DNA of 64,000 bases from assembly GCA_900314655.1 (NCBI GenBank), contig OMWC01000013.1:28562-92561 (forward strand), read 5' to 3'. A program made the translations under genes and the position numbers. The notes under the pieces are model-generated. The model did not search any database, was not told the origin of the DNA, and was given only the letters and a program-made list of their open reading frames with translations. Source of the DNA: an uncultured Prevotellaceae bacterium (GTDB taxonomy: Bacteria > Bacteroidota > Bacteroidia > Bacteroidales > Bacteroidaceae). Below are positions 8,041 through 15,604 of the stretch, piece by piece (position 1 is the first letter of the stretch; each line of letters begins with the position of its first letter).

Positions 8041-9984
8041 TTATTTATTAATAATTGCGCCGCCACGAGCCGGGAGCACGAGACGGACTTGTCCTTTCTT
8101 GTTAATCTTCAGCGTGCGCAGTTCCTGGTCGTCAATGTAATAGTCGGCTTGTTGTCCGGCGAGCATCGGCAATGAGACGGACAGCTTCAACGGGGCATCG
8201 GTGCCGTTGAGGGCAGCCACATACCACTCCGTCCCATGCCTACGGGCCATCACCACATAGCGGCCGGGATAACCGTCGATGAAGCGCGTCTCGTCCCAAG
8301 TGGTGGGCAGTTTCTTCAGGAAATCCCGCTGGAACAGGGGCAATTCAGGTAATGACTGGGGGGTGAGTGCCACGCAGTTCACGGCACATTGGTTGGTGAT
8401 GCCGGTGGCCATCTCGAAGGTATTGGTAGTATAGCGCGGATGGCGACTCTTATTATCCTTCGAGAGGAACTGGTTCATGATGACACCGCCCCAGTCCATC
8501 GATGCCACGGCATTGCGGACGAAGGGATGCATCGTGAGTTCAAAACCTTCCTGACGGGCATGATGGTCGCTGAAGAACACGTTCTCGGAGGCCAGCACTG
8601 CTTCGCTGCCCACGAAGTTGGGATACATACGCTCCCATCCACGCGGCAAGGTGCAGCCGTGGAATATCACCTGCAGACCGTAGCGGTTGGCATCGGAAAG
8701 GATGTCTTCGTAAAGCTGAAGCGTCTGCTGTTTGTCGCCTCCGAAGAAGTCCACCTTAATGCCTTTCACGCCGATGCTTTTCAGCCATTTCATCTCGCGC
8801 TCACGAGCCACGGCGGTATTCATGCAGTCGCGGGGTGTCTGCGGGGCATCGTTCCAGAAGCCGTTACTGTTGTACCATAATAAAAGACGTACGCCTTTCT
8901 GCTGGGCATAGCGAGAAAGTTCAGCCATCCGCTCACGTCCGATGTTCTGATCCCACCAGTTGTCCACCAGACAATACTCATAGCCCATCTCAGAAGCCAG
9001 GTCTATGAACTTCACCTGATCATCATAGTTGATGCTGCCGTCCTGCCAGATGAGCCAGCTCCACGTGTAGCGACCTCCCTTATAATCTGTGGAAGGCTCA
9101 TAGAGCGGCTCCACCACATCGTAGGCCACCGTGGTTTCCACGATAGGTTTCAGCGAAGAACCCACAGTGATTGTTCTCCATGGCGTGGAACCAGGAAGCG
9201 GAATGGTGGCATACTCCGAACCGAAACCGTTGTTCTCGCCCTTGTCGGGGAAAGCAATCTGATAGCCACCCTCCTGCCAGTCACTCAGATGACTGCCGCA
9301 ATAGGCTCCCGAGACGCCCGTCTCTGAAACCAACGCCCAAAGAGTAGTCTGCCCGTCAACAACCTTGAACAGGCAGGGGAACGTGTAGCCGCGTCCGAAT
9401 TTCGATTTCACTTTCATCTCGTCGTCGGCCTTATATTCCTCCTCGTAACTGGGCTTCGTCTGCTCCCACCCCGTTTCGGGACCAATCTGAGGACAAAGGA
9501 ATGTCTTCGTTCCATCGGGAAAAGAGAACGCGGTGTTCTCCTTATATATAATAGTACGCTTGGGATTGCCTTTCGCCGGACGTGGCAGGGTGTAGCGGAA
9601 AGCCACGTCGTTGTTGCTCACCAGGAACGTCACCTGCATATGCAGGCTGTCGGCCGTCTGGTAATCGAGCATCAGCTGATTGGCTTCATACTCCACGTGT
9701 GATGCCTTCGTCTGCCGCATGTCATACGCTTTCCTGACGGTTTCTTCGTGGCAGTCCACGTATTTCAAGCCCTGCGTGAAATCGGCAAGACTCGTTTTCA
9801 GTCCCAGGGCAGAGGGCCCTACTACCAGCCGCCCGTCGTATTCCACGCTGTATTTCTGATTCTCCACAGTCACCATCAGGCGACCGTCAGGTGAACCAAC
9901 CGTTACGTGTCCTGCCCAGCAGGCAGCCGATGTACAAAGGGCCAGCATCAGCCCCATTGCCCGTTTCTTCAAATCGTTTCTCAT
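8041..9984 (-). CDS. Glycoside hydrolase family 97, probably the retaining (alpha-galactosidase-like) type
   Basis: GH97 enzymes remove alpha-linked glucose or galactose in the periplasm. The 647-residue protein has a signal peptide ending near AACWA, an N-terminal beta-sandwich, a (beta/alpha)8 barrel from about residue 290 (TYTWSWLIWQDG) and a C-terminal beta-domain. In the barrel, GIKVDFFGGD places Asp at about residue 412, the position of the catalytic nucleophile in the retaining alpha-galactosidase BtGH97b. Inverting SusB-type enzymes lack this Asp. The later FHGCTLPRGWERMYPN and GSEAV blocks also fit. It is the second gene of an operon, 12 nt after the CE2-type esterase, which suggests joint removal of acetyl and alpha-galactosyl decorations. 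The substrate is inferred. Confidence 0.9.
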   Translation of the reverse strand: MRNDLKKRAMGLMLALCTSAACWAGHVTVGSPDGRLMVTVENQKYSVEYDGRLVVGPSALGLKTSLADFTQGLKYVDCHEETVRKAYDMRQTKASHVEYEANQLMLDYQTADSLHMQVTFLVSNNDVAFRYTLPRPAKGNPKRTIIYKENTAFSFPDGTKTFLCPQIGPETGWEQTKPSYEEEYKADDEMKVKSKFGRGYTFPCLFKVVDGQTTLWALVSETGVSGAYCGSHLSDWQEGGYQIAFPDKGENNGFGSEYATIPLPGSTPWRTITVGSSLKPIVETTVAYDVVEPLYEPSTDYKGGRYTWSWLIWQDGSINYDDQVKFIDLASEMGYEYCLVDNWWDQNIGRERMAELSRYAQQKGVRLLLWYNSNGFWNDAPQTPRDCMNTAVAREREMKWLKSIGVKGIKVDFFGGDKQQTLQLYEDILSDANRYGLQVIFHGCTLPRGWERMYPNFVGSEAVLASENVFFSDHHARQEGFELTMHPFVRNAVASMDWGGVIMNQFLSKDNKSRHPRYTTNTFEMATGITNQCAVNCVALTPQSLPELPLFQRDFLKKLPTTWDETRFIDGYPGRYVVMARRHGTEWYVAALNGTDAPLKLSVSLPMLAGQQADYYIDDQELRTLKINKKGQVRLVLPARGGAIINK

Positions 9985-9996
9985 TATTTCAATATT

Positions 9997-11091
9997 TTAG
10001 AACCATTTCATTAATGCACGCAAGTAAGCCGTCAGTTCACCGGCCATCTTCTGCTGCTGCCAGAGAGAGGGATGCCAGTCGGCTCCGTAACCGATGTCGC
10101 CTTGCTGATCGGTCATGTCGAAGCGATAGACTTCCCTGTCGCCACGGGCCTGAGCCTCTTCGACAGTCGTGTCAAGGGCTTTCTTCACCGTTTCCAGATC
10201 CTTCTCATGAAGCATGCTACCAGAAAGGAATACTATCTTAGCCTTAGGATAGTGACCGCGAAGGTCGCGGAGGAAACTGCGGTAGCCATTCAGCAGTCTC
10301 TTGGGATCGCAGTTGTTGAGCGACATATCATTTGTGCCAAGATTCACACAGACCACATCGGGCTGATAGCGCGAGAAATCCCATTCCTGCGACTTGTCCA
10401 GAAAGTTCGTGTAAGGATACATCCGTGGCATACAGTCGTCGCTCCCCGCCTTGGGAGCGCCATAGTTGCGATAGATGCCGATACCGCTTCGGGCCACCGC
10501 GACATGCTGTGCTTTCAGATTACGGGCCGTAATGGCGGCATAGGTGTAATAATGGTTCTCCGTTTCATCGCTGAAATGCTCATTGGGGTCGGTACTCTCC
10601 ACACCATAGCCGCAAGTGATGGAATTGCCGATAAACTCTATCTTGCGCTCCGGCAATGCTGGCGCATCAGCCAACTGACATCCCTCATCAAGCAGGAATC
10701 CGCGAAACTCCGGACGGCGTTGATAGCCCTCAATGGCATACATCAGCTCAACAGTATGTTGGCCACGCGGGAGAGCCGTTGCCAATGTCACGACACTGTC
10801 TTTCTCGCCCGTGAAAGCCACCTTGAAAGGGGCTGCACCATCTATCTGCGCCATGAAGTAGCCACTCTTGGGCTTGGCAATCATGCAAAGAGAAGTGCCG
10901 TTGAACACAGCCTTTATCTGAACACCCGGATAGGTAAACTGGGGTGATTCCGGATGGTTGAAGTTGACACGGCCTACATATTGGATATGAGGATCGGCTG
11001 CGCTGATACGCTGTCCTGCGGGTACGAGGGTTGCAGCCGACATGGTAAAAGCCAGTCCCAACAACGAGAAAGTTGCAATGAATGTTTTCAT
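9997..11091 (-). CDS. SGNH-hydrolase acetylesterase, CE2-type
   Basis: This is a secreted carbohydrate O-acetylesterase. A signal peptide (MKTFIATFSLLGLAFTMSAA) precedes an N-terminal jelly-roll of the CE2 type (about 25-145), then an SGNH domain: block I IEFIGNSITCGYGVES with the nucleophile Ser, block III VNLGTNDMS, and block V DWHPSLWQQQ with the catalytic Asp/His. The length of 364 aa is typical of two-domain CE2 enzymes, which deacetylate xylan or mannan side chains. It is the first gene of the operon with GH97 and the nitroreductase-like lipoprotein, and is divergent from a second acetylesterase at 11197. A minus-strand -7 element, TACTTTTG, lies at 11119-11126 without a clear -33 partner. 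Confidence 0.88.
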   Translation of the reverse strand: MKTFIATFSLLGLAFTMSAATLVPAGQRISAADPHIQYVGRVNFNHPESPQFTYPGVQIKAVFNGTSLCMIAKPKSGYFMAQIDGAAPFKVAFTGEKDSVVTLATALPRGQHTVELMYAIEGYQRRPEFRGFLLDEGCQLADAPALPERKIEFIGNSITCGYGVESTDPNEHFSDETENHYYTYAAITARNLKAQHVAVARSGIGIYRNYGAPKAGSDDCMPRMYPYTNFLDKSQEWDFSRYQPDVVCVNLGTNDMSLNNCDPKRLLNGYRSFLRDLRGHYPKAKIVFLSGSMLHEKDLETVKKALDTTVEEAQARGDREVYRFDMTDQQGDIGYGADWHPSLWQQQKMAGELTAYLRALMKWF

Positions 11092-11145
11092 ACGTCTTAA
11101 AAATATTATATTTGGTTACAAAAGTAAATAAATTTTCCGAAAACA

Positions 11146-11177
11146 CTTGCTTTGATAAATAACTTTTTATAATTTTG
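11146..11177 (+). promoter_or_regulatory. Promoter of the sialate-O-acetylesterase-like gene
   Basis: The -7 element TAATTTTG at 11170-11177 lies 20 bp behind a near-consensus CTTG at 11146-11149, about 20 nt before the start codon. It shares the 105-bp divergent gap with the -7 element of the CE2 gene. Confidence 0.55.
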
Positions 11178-11196
11178 CCTGAAAATCCACACAATC

Positions 11197-12315
11197 ATGA
11201 AAAGAATACTGACAACATTAGCACTCGGTTGTGCTGTCCTTCTGAGCTATGCTCAAGACCCCAATTTCTACATCTATCTTGCCATCGGACAATCAAACAT
11301 GGTAGGTCAGGCTCCACTGACTGCCCAAGACTCCATCGTGAGCGAACGTTTCCTGAACCTGACGGCCAGCGATTGCGATACGCATCCCATGGGCCAATGG
11401 CGCAAGGCTGTTCCCCCACTCGCCCGCCAATGGACGAAACTCGGTCCTACCGACTACTTCGGACGCACGATGCTGGAGAATCTTCCCAAGGACAAAAAGG
11501 TGGGAACACTCCTGGTTGCCGTTGACGGTTGTGCCATCGACATGTTCCATCCCCAGCTCACCGACCCTTGGGTAGGCAAGAACCTGCCCGACTGGCAGCG
11601 CAACGAGATTAACTGCTATGGCGGCAAACCGCTGGAGCGCCTGGTCACGCTGGCCAAGCAAGCCCAGAAAGACGGAGTCATCAAGGGCATCATCCTCCAC
11701 CAGGGAGAAACCGATGCCTATAACGAAACCTGGCCGCAGAAAGTGAAGGAGATCTACGGATACCTGCTCAAAGAACTGAATCTCAAGGCCGAAGACTGTC
11801 CGATTATCGCCGGTGAGCCTGTAGGGGCTGAATATAATGGAGTCTGCAAGCATTCCATTCCGACGATACAGACCCTCCCCCTTTGGATTCCCACCTCTGC
11901 AGTCGTTTCCTCAAAAGGCTGTCCACCCCTCAACGATAACCTTCACTTCAACCACGAAGGCTACGTGAAACTCGGCAAGCGTTACGCCTACGCCATGCTG
12001 AAATTCATGGGAATCTATGCCAAAGACGAAACCCTTACCACGCAGACTGTCAGTCAGGGCGAGGGATTCGAAGTGAGCGGAATATTGATGGACACCCCCA
12101 ATCACAATGGAGATGTGCTGCTGATCAAATCCGAAAAGCCCTACAAGCAAATCGAGGTGGTGAGCTATTCCGGTCAGACTATCTGTACTTACGACACGAA
12201 GCATAAAGAGGCGAAATCCTTCTTGCTCCCGATGAAAGGAATATCCGACAAGACCTTGGTCATCGTGGTACACGCCACCGACGGAACCTCTACGACCAAG
12301 CAGGTCAAGCTGTAG
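11197..12315 (+). CDS. Sialate O-acetylesterase (SASA/DUF303, CE6-like) domain protein with C-terminal beta domain
   Basis: This secreted esterase probably removes acetyl groups from plant polysaccharide or sialic acid. A signal peptide (MKRILTTLALGCAVLLSYA) is followed by the SASA signatures YIYLAIGQSNMVG (nucleophile Ser), IKGIILHQGETDAY, and DNLHFNHEGYVKLG with the catalytic Asp/His pair. The ~80 residues after position 290 form a small beta domain (QIEVVSYSGQTICTYD ... VIVVHATDGTSTTKQVKL) resembling a type-A sorting tail of the type IX secretion system. If that is correct, the enzyme would be surface-attached or released. It is divergent from the CE2/GH97 operon, so both may serve the same substrate. 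Confidence 0.85.
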   Translation: MKRILTTLALGCAVLLSYAQDPNFYIYLAIGQSNMVGQAPLTAQDSIVSERFLNLTASDCDTHPMGQWRKAVPPLARQWTKLGPTDYFGRTMLENLPKDKKVGTLLVAVDGCAIDMFHPQLTDPWVGKNLPDWQRNEINCYGGKPLERLVTLAKQAQKDGVIKGIILHQGETDAYNETWPQKVKEIYGYLLKELNLKAEDCPIIAGEPVGAEYNGVCKHSIPTIQTLPLWIPTSAVVSSKGCPPLNDNLHFNHEGYVKLGKRYAYAMLKFMGIYAKDETLTTQTVSQGEGFEVSGILMDTPNHNGDVLLIKSEKPYKQIEVVSYSGQTICTYDTKHKEAKSFLLPMKGISDKTLVIVVHATDGTSTTKQVKL

Positions 12316-12339
12316 TATCACCTTATATAAACTAACAGA

Positions 12340-12362
12340 GGCACGGAGCAAAACTCCGTGCC
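12340..12362. terminator. Hairpin between converging genes
   Basis: A perfect 9-bp stem GGCACGGAG/CTCCGTGCC (12340-12348, 12354-12362) has a 5-nt loop. It lies between the ends of the esterase gene and nagB. No T-run follows, so it may instead be a dispersed palindrome. Confidence 0.5.
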
Positions 12363-12387
12363 ACTGCGTTTGCATATTCGAAAAAAG

Positions 12388-13173
12388 TTATTTCTTCTCG
12401 ATATCCTTGAAATACTTATAGGTAGCAACCTTCAGCTCGTCGCAGGCAGGCTCATCGGCCACTATGATGCCATGCTGATGCATCTGCAGGGCCGAGATGG
12501 TCCACTCCTGACAAACGGCACCCTCCACGGCAGCCTTCATGGCGCGTGCCTTATGGTGACCGTTCACCAGAATCAACACTTCACGAGCATCCATCACGGT
12601 GCCCACGCCAACGGTCAATGCACTCTTGGGTACCTTGTTCACATCGTTGTCGAAGAAACGGGAGTTAGCAATGATGGTGTCGGTGGTCAGCGTTTTCTGG
12701 CGCGTACGGCTTGAGAGTGAAGAGAAAGGCTCATTGAAAGCAATGTGCCCGTCGGGACCGATTCCACCGATGAAGAGGTCGATGCCTCCTGCTTCCTGAA
12801 TCATCTGCTCGTAGTGGGCACACTCTGCCACCAGGTCTTCAGCGTTTCCATTCAGGATGTGCACGTTATTCTTGTCGATATCGATATGGTCGAAAAGGTT
12901 ACGGGCCATAAACGAGTGATAGCTCTCTGGATGGTCTTCTGCAAGTCCTACATACTCGTCCATATTAAAGGTGATCACATTCTTAAACGAGACACGTCCT
13001 TCCTTATTGGCTTTCACCAGACAAGCGTACATTCCCTCGGGTGAAGAACCGGTAGGAAGACCAAGAACGAATTTCTTTTCTGCTGTTGGTTTGAAGGCAT
13101 TGATACGCTCAATGACATGTTCGGCAGCCCATTGTGACATTGACCGATAATCCTTTTCAATAATTACTCTCAT
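12388..13173 (-). CDS. nagB: Glucosamine-6-phosphate deaminase
   Basis: NagB converts glucosamine-6-phosphate to fructose-6-phosphate and ammonia in the cytoplasm, the last step of amino-sugar catabolism. The 261 residues match the E. coli enzyme along the whole length: phosphate loop [21 protein letters not shown] with the catalytic Asp, [19 protein letters not shown] with the catalytic His, and [15 protein letters not shown]. The ATG at 13173 lies about 35 nt behind a TATTTTTG -7 element. The gene stands alone and faces the esterase gene. A candidate small RNA ends just upstream on the same strand. Confidence 0.97.
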   Translation of the reverse strand: MRVIIEKDYRSMSQWAAEHVIERINAFKPTAEKKFVLGLPTGSSPEGMYACLVKANKEGRVSFKNVITFNMDEYVGLAEDHPESYHSFMARNLFDHIDIDKNNVHILNGNAEDLVAECAHYEQMIQEAGGIDLFIGGIGPDGHIAFNEPFSSLSSRTRQKTLTTDTIIANSRFFDNDVNKVPKSALTVGVGTVMDAREVLILVNGHHKARAMKAAVEGAVCQEWTISALQMHQHGIIVADEPACDELKVATYKYFKDIEKK

Positions 13174-13208
13174 AGTGTTTGTTATGTTTAAGTGAATAAT
13201 TTCGGGTG

Positions 13209-13216
13209 CAAAAATA
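13209..13216 (-). promoter_or_regulatory. -7 element of nagB
   Basis: TATTTTTG on the minus strand fits the Bacteroidetes -7 consensus. A -33 TTTG is not present at the usual distance, so the promoter may be weak or activator-dependent. Confidence 0.45.
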
Positions 13217-13267
13217 AAAAAAAACTGCGTAACACATCACATCAGCATTAAAAAATTAACAAAAAAA

Positions 13268-13368
13268 ATGCCTCGACATCACGTCGAAGCAATTTCTCTT
13301 TTTGAATGTCTTAGCAGTTAGTATTATGTAGCATGTAATTTCTGAAAATCAGTATTATTTTGTCTTAA
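13268..13368 (-). ncRNA. Candidate small RNA or leader upstream of nagB
   Basis: On the minus strand a -7 element, TATCTTTG (13375-13382), is followed after about 75 nt by a terminator-like hairpin, GCTTCGAC-GTGAT-GTCGAGGC (13270-13290, one G-U pair), that runs directly into a run of eight T. No open reading frame longer than a few codons lies between, which suggests a ~100-nt non-coding transcript. It could also be an attenuated leader, because nagB follows on the same strand. Evidence is positional only. Confidence 0.4.
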
Positions 13369-13430
13369 CTGGTGCAAAGATAATACATTTCTCTTGATTT
13401 AAATCAATTATGATACAAAAAATGACGAAA

Positions 13431-13456
13431 AATCTACGTAAACGATTACGTAGATT
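13431..13456. repeat. 10-bp inverted repeat upstream of locus-3 array
   Basis: AATCTACGTA (13431-13440) and TACGTAGATT (13447-13456) form a perfect 10-bp stem with a 6-nt loop. It lies in the 1.1-kb gap 13174-14274, which holds no convincing gene. Confidence 0.7.
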
Positions 13457-13603
13457 ACATACAATACACCTCTATGAAACATTCTAATCACCTCAAAACT
13501 TTTCACCATCTCGCCTAACGCATTGCTTCACAACGCATTGCGGTGAAGGGTTGGGAAAGGGTGGATATAAGTAAGCCTCCAGCATCCATTTATCGGGGAA
13601 AAA

Positions 13604-13944
13604 CCATCCTCCCATCAGACAGTCTCTTTCCTGACTTTGGAAACACTCCTTCCAGGCTTTGGAAACATCCTTTCCAGACTTTGGAAAGCATGCTTCCACT
13701 TGCTGGAAGCAAAACATCATCCGACGGACATCAAAACATCATCGAATGAAGGCCAAAACATTATCAAACGAAGACCAAAACATCATCAATTGCAAACCAA
13801 AACATCATTAAACGAAGACCAAAACATCATCGAATGCAAACCAAAACATCATAGAATGAAGAACAAAAAGTCTAAATGTATCATTTACGATGTCTAAGTC
13901 TATCATTTACGATGCGTAAATGGCACATTTATGAATGCCCGTTC
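13604..13944. repeat. 22-bp-period composite repeat array, locus 3
   Basis: Three unit families follow one another. Four units of type TTTCCAGACTTTGGAAA run from 13626 to 13713. About seven units with consensus CAAAACATCATCRAAYG then keep the same 22-bp register to 13863. After a short phase break, two to three units of type TATCATTTACGATG lie at 13879-13944. A degenerate first unit at about 13604 contains TCCCATCAGACA. Dyads of 7-5-7 are visible, for example GCTTCCA-5-TGGAAGC (13692) and CATTTAC-5-GTAAATG (13904). Reading frames across it are by-products of the periodicity. The array is homologous to 51109-51303 in opposite orientation. Confidence 0.85.
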
Positions 13945-13950
13945 GTAATA

Positions 13951-14096
13951 ACCCCCTCCCTAAACAGGGAGGGCGGGGGTGGGTCTTTTCTTTCAGGGAA
14001 GGTTGGGGGTGGGTCTTTATTAGGAGGTCTGGCGATGGTCTTCCAACCCTTCACCGTAAGCCCATGCATTTCAACAGGTTACGCAATATGGTGAAG
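13951..14096. repeat. Dispersed palindromes: GGGAGGG element and CTTCACC/GGTGAAG hairpin
   Basis: CCCTCCCT/AGGGAGGG (13954-13961, 13966-13973) followed by GCGGGGGTGGGTC repeats the arm sequence of the 7205-7388 element; a second GGGGGTGGGTCTTT follows at about 14014. CTTCACC (14049-14055) and GGTGAAG (14090-14096) enclose a 34-nt loop, as at 22195-22248. These look like dispersed intergenic palindromes with possible terminator activity. Confidence 0.6.
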
Positions 14097-14274
14097 AATT
14101 TAAGATGATTGTCTATCAGATTATACATAGGCTGATTTCTAACTTTTCGGGGTTATTTGCTCACATTTTTGTCTCAATAGGCTCAAAGTTCTGAAATTTT
14201 ATGTAAATTTGTACCCAATTATAATATATGAATAATGTAACCGATTCCTCGGGAATCGCTTTCAGCATGATTGA

Positions 14275-15582
14275 ATGAAAGAATTTGTAATATCTGAAGC
14301 CAAGGCCGAGACGGCCGTGCTGGTGGGACTTATCACGCAACAGCAGAATGAGGCCAAGACGAAGGAATACCTCGATGAACTGGAATTCCTGGCCGACACG
14401 GCAGGTGCCATCACCGTAAAGCGGTTTACGCAGAAGGTGAACGGTCCCAGCCAGACCACCTATGTGGGTAAGGGAAAACTGGAGGAAATCAAGCAATATA
14501 TCAAGCAATGCGAAGATGCTGCCGACGATTATGAGCAGGCATTGGAAGCAGGCGAGTGTGAAGCGGTGGAGAATCCGCCTCAACCCGTAGGTATGGTCAT
14601 CTTCGACGACGAACTCTCAGCAAAACAGATCCGCAATATAGAGCAGGAACTGAAGGTGAAGATTCTCGACCGCACGACACTTATTCTCGACATCTTTGCC
14701 ATGCGAGCTCAAACGGCCAATGCCAAGACTCAGGTGGAACTGGCTCAATATCGCTATATGCTGCCCCGTCTGCAAAGGCTTTGGACCCACTTGGAGCGTC
14801 AAGGCGGCGGCTCCGGCTCAGGCGGCGGTAAGGGAAGCGTGGGACTGCGCGGACCTGGTGAGACACAGTTGGAAATGGACCGTCGCATTATCTTGCAACG
14901 TATCACGCTGCTCAAACAGCGGTTAGTGGAGATTGACAAGCAGAAGACCACACAAAGAAAAAACCGTGGACGGCTTATCCGTGCAGCCCTGGTGGGCTAC
15001 ACCAACGTGGGCAAATCGACCATTATGAACCTGCTGGCCAAAAGTGACGTCTTTGCCGAAAACAAACTCTTTGCCACACTCGACACGACCGTCCGCAAAG
15101 TGGTGGTGGAAAACCTGCCTTTCCTCTTGGCCGACACCGTAGGATTCATCCGAAAACTGCCCACCGACCTGGTGGATTCGTTCAAGAGCACACTCGACGA
15201 GGTGCGCGAAGCCGACCTGCTCATCCACGTGGTGGATATCTCCCACCCCGATTTCGAAGAGCAGATTCAGGTGGTCAACCAGACGCTGAAAGAACTGGAG
15301 GCTGCCGACAAGCCAACAATGATGATTTTCAACAAGATTGATGCCTACAGCTGGGTGGAAAAAGAGCCTGACGACCTGACACCGCCTACCAAGGAGAACA
15401 TCACGCTCGCCGAACTGCAGAAGACCTGGATGGCCAAGATGGGCGACGACTGTCTGTTTATCTCTGCCCGTGAAAAGACGAACATCGATCAGCTGCGCGA
15501 CACGATCTACAAGAAAGTGCGCGAACTGCACGTCCAGAAATATCCATATAACGATTTTCTGTATAACATAGAGGAACAATAA
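14275..15582 (+). CDS. hflX: GTPase HflX
   Basis: HflX is a ribosome-associated GTPase that splits stalled or hibernating 70S ribosomes under stress. The 435-residue protein has the HflX N-domain (AVLVGLITQQQ, TYVGKGKLEEIKQYI, VIFDDELSAKQIRNIE, LDRTTLILDIFAMRAQT), a coiled segment with GLRGPGETQLEMDRR, and the G domain: G1 GYTNVGKST, G2/G3 DTTVRKV ... DTVGFIRKLP, G4 NKID and G5 ISAREK. A ~25-residue acidic insertion (about 83-107, rich in E/D/A) interrupts the N-domain after IKQ. A -7 element, TAAATTTG, lies at 14204. The DUF4954 gene follows 22 nt later, probably in the same operon. Confidence 0.95.
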   Translation: MKEFVISEAKAETAVLVGLITQQQNEAKTKEYLDELEFLADTAGAITVKRFTQKVNGPSQTTYVGKGKLEEIKQYIKQCEDAADDYEQALEAGECEAVENPPQPVGMVIFDDELSAKQIRNIEQELKVKILDRTTLILDIFAMRAQTANAKTQVELAQYRYMLPRLQRLWTHLERQGGGSGSGGGKGSVGLRGPGETQLEMDRRIILQRITLLKQRLVEIDKQKTTQRKNRGRLIRAALVGYTNVGKSTIMNLLAKSDVFAENKLFATLDTTVRKVVVENLPFLLADTVGFIRKLPTDLVDSFKSTLDEVREADLLIHVVDISHPDFEEQIQVVNQTLKELEAADKPTMMIFNKIDAYSWVEKEPDDLTPPTKENITLAELQKTWMAKMGDDCLFISAREKTNIDQLRDTIYKKVRELHVQKYPYNDFLYNIEEQ

Positions 15583-15604
15583 CATTAACAAGCACAATAC
15601 ATTT

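Noticed and set aside
13710..13863. Short CRISPR-like direct repeats
   Set aside because: Units are 22 bp end to end with no unique spacers and no cas genes nearby; this is a tandem array.
13637..14094. Small open reading frames across the repeat array and the following gap
   Set aside because: They are produced by the 22-bp periodicity and GGG-rich palindromes; no ribosome-binding site or protein-like composition.
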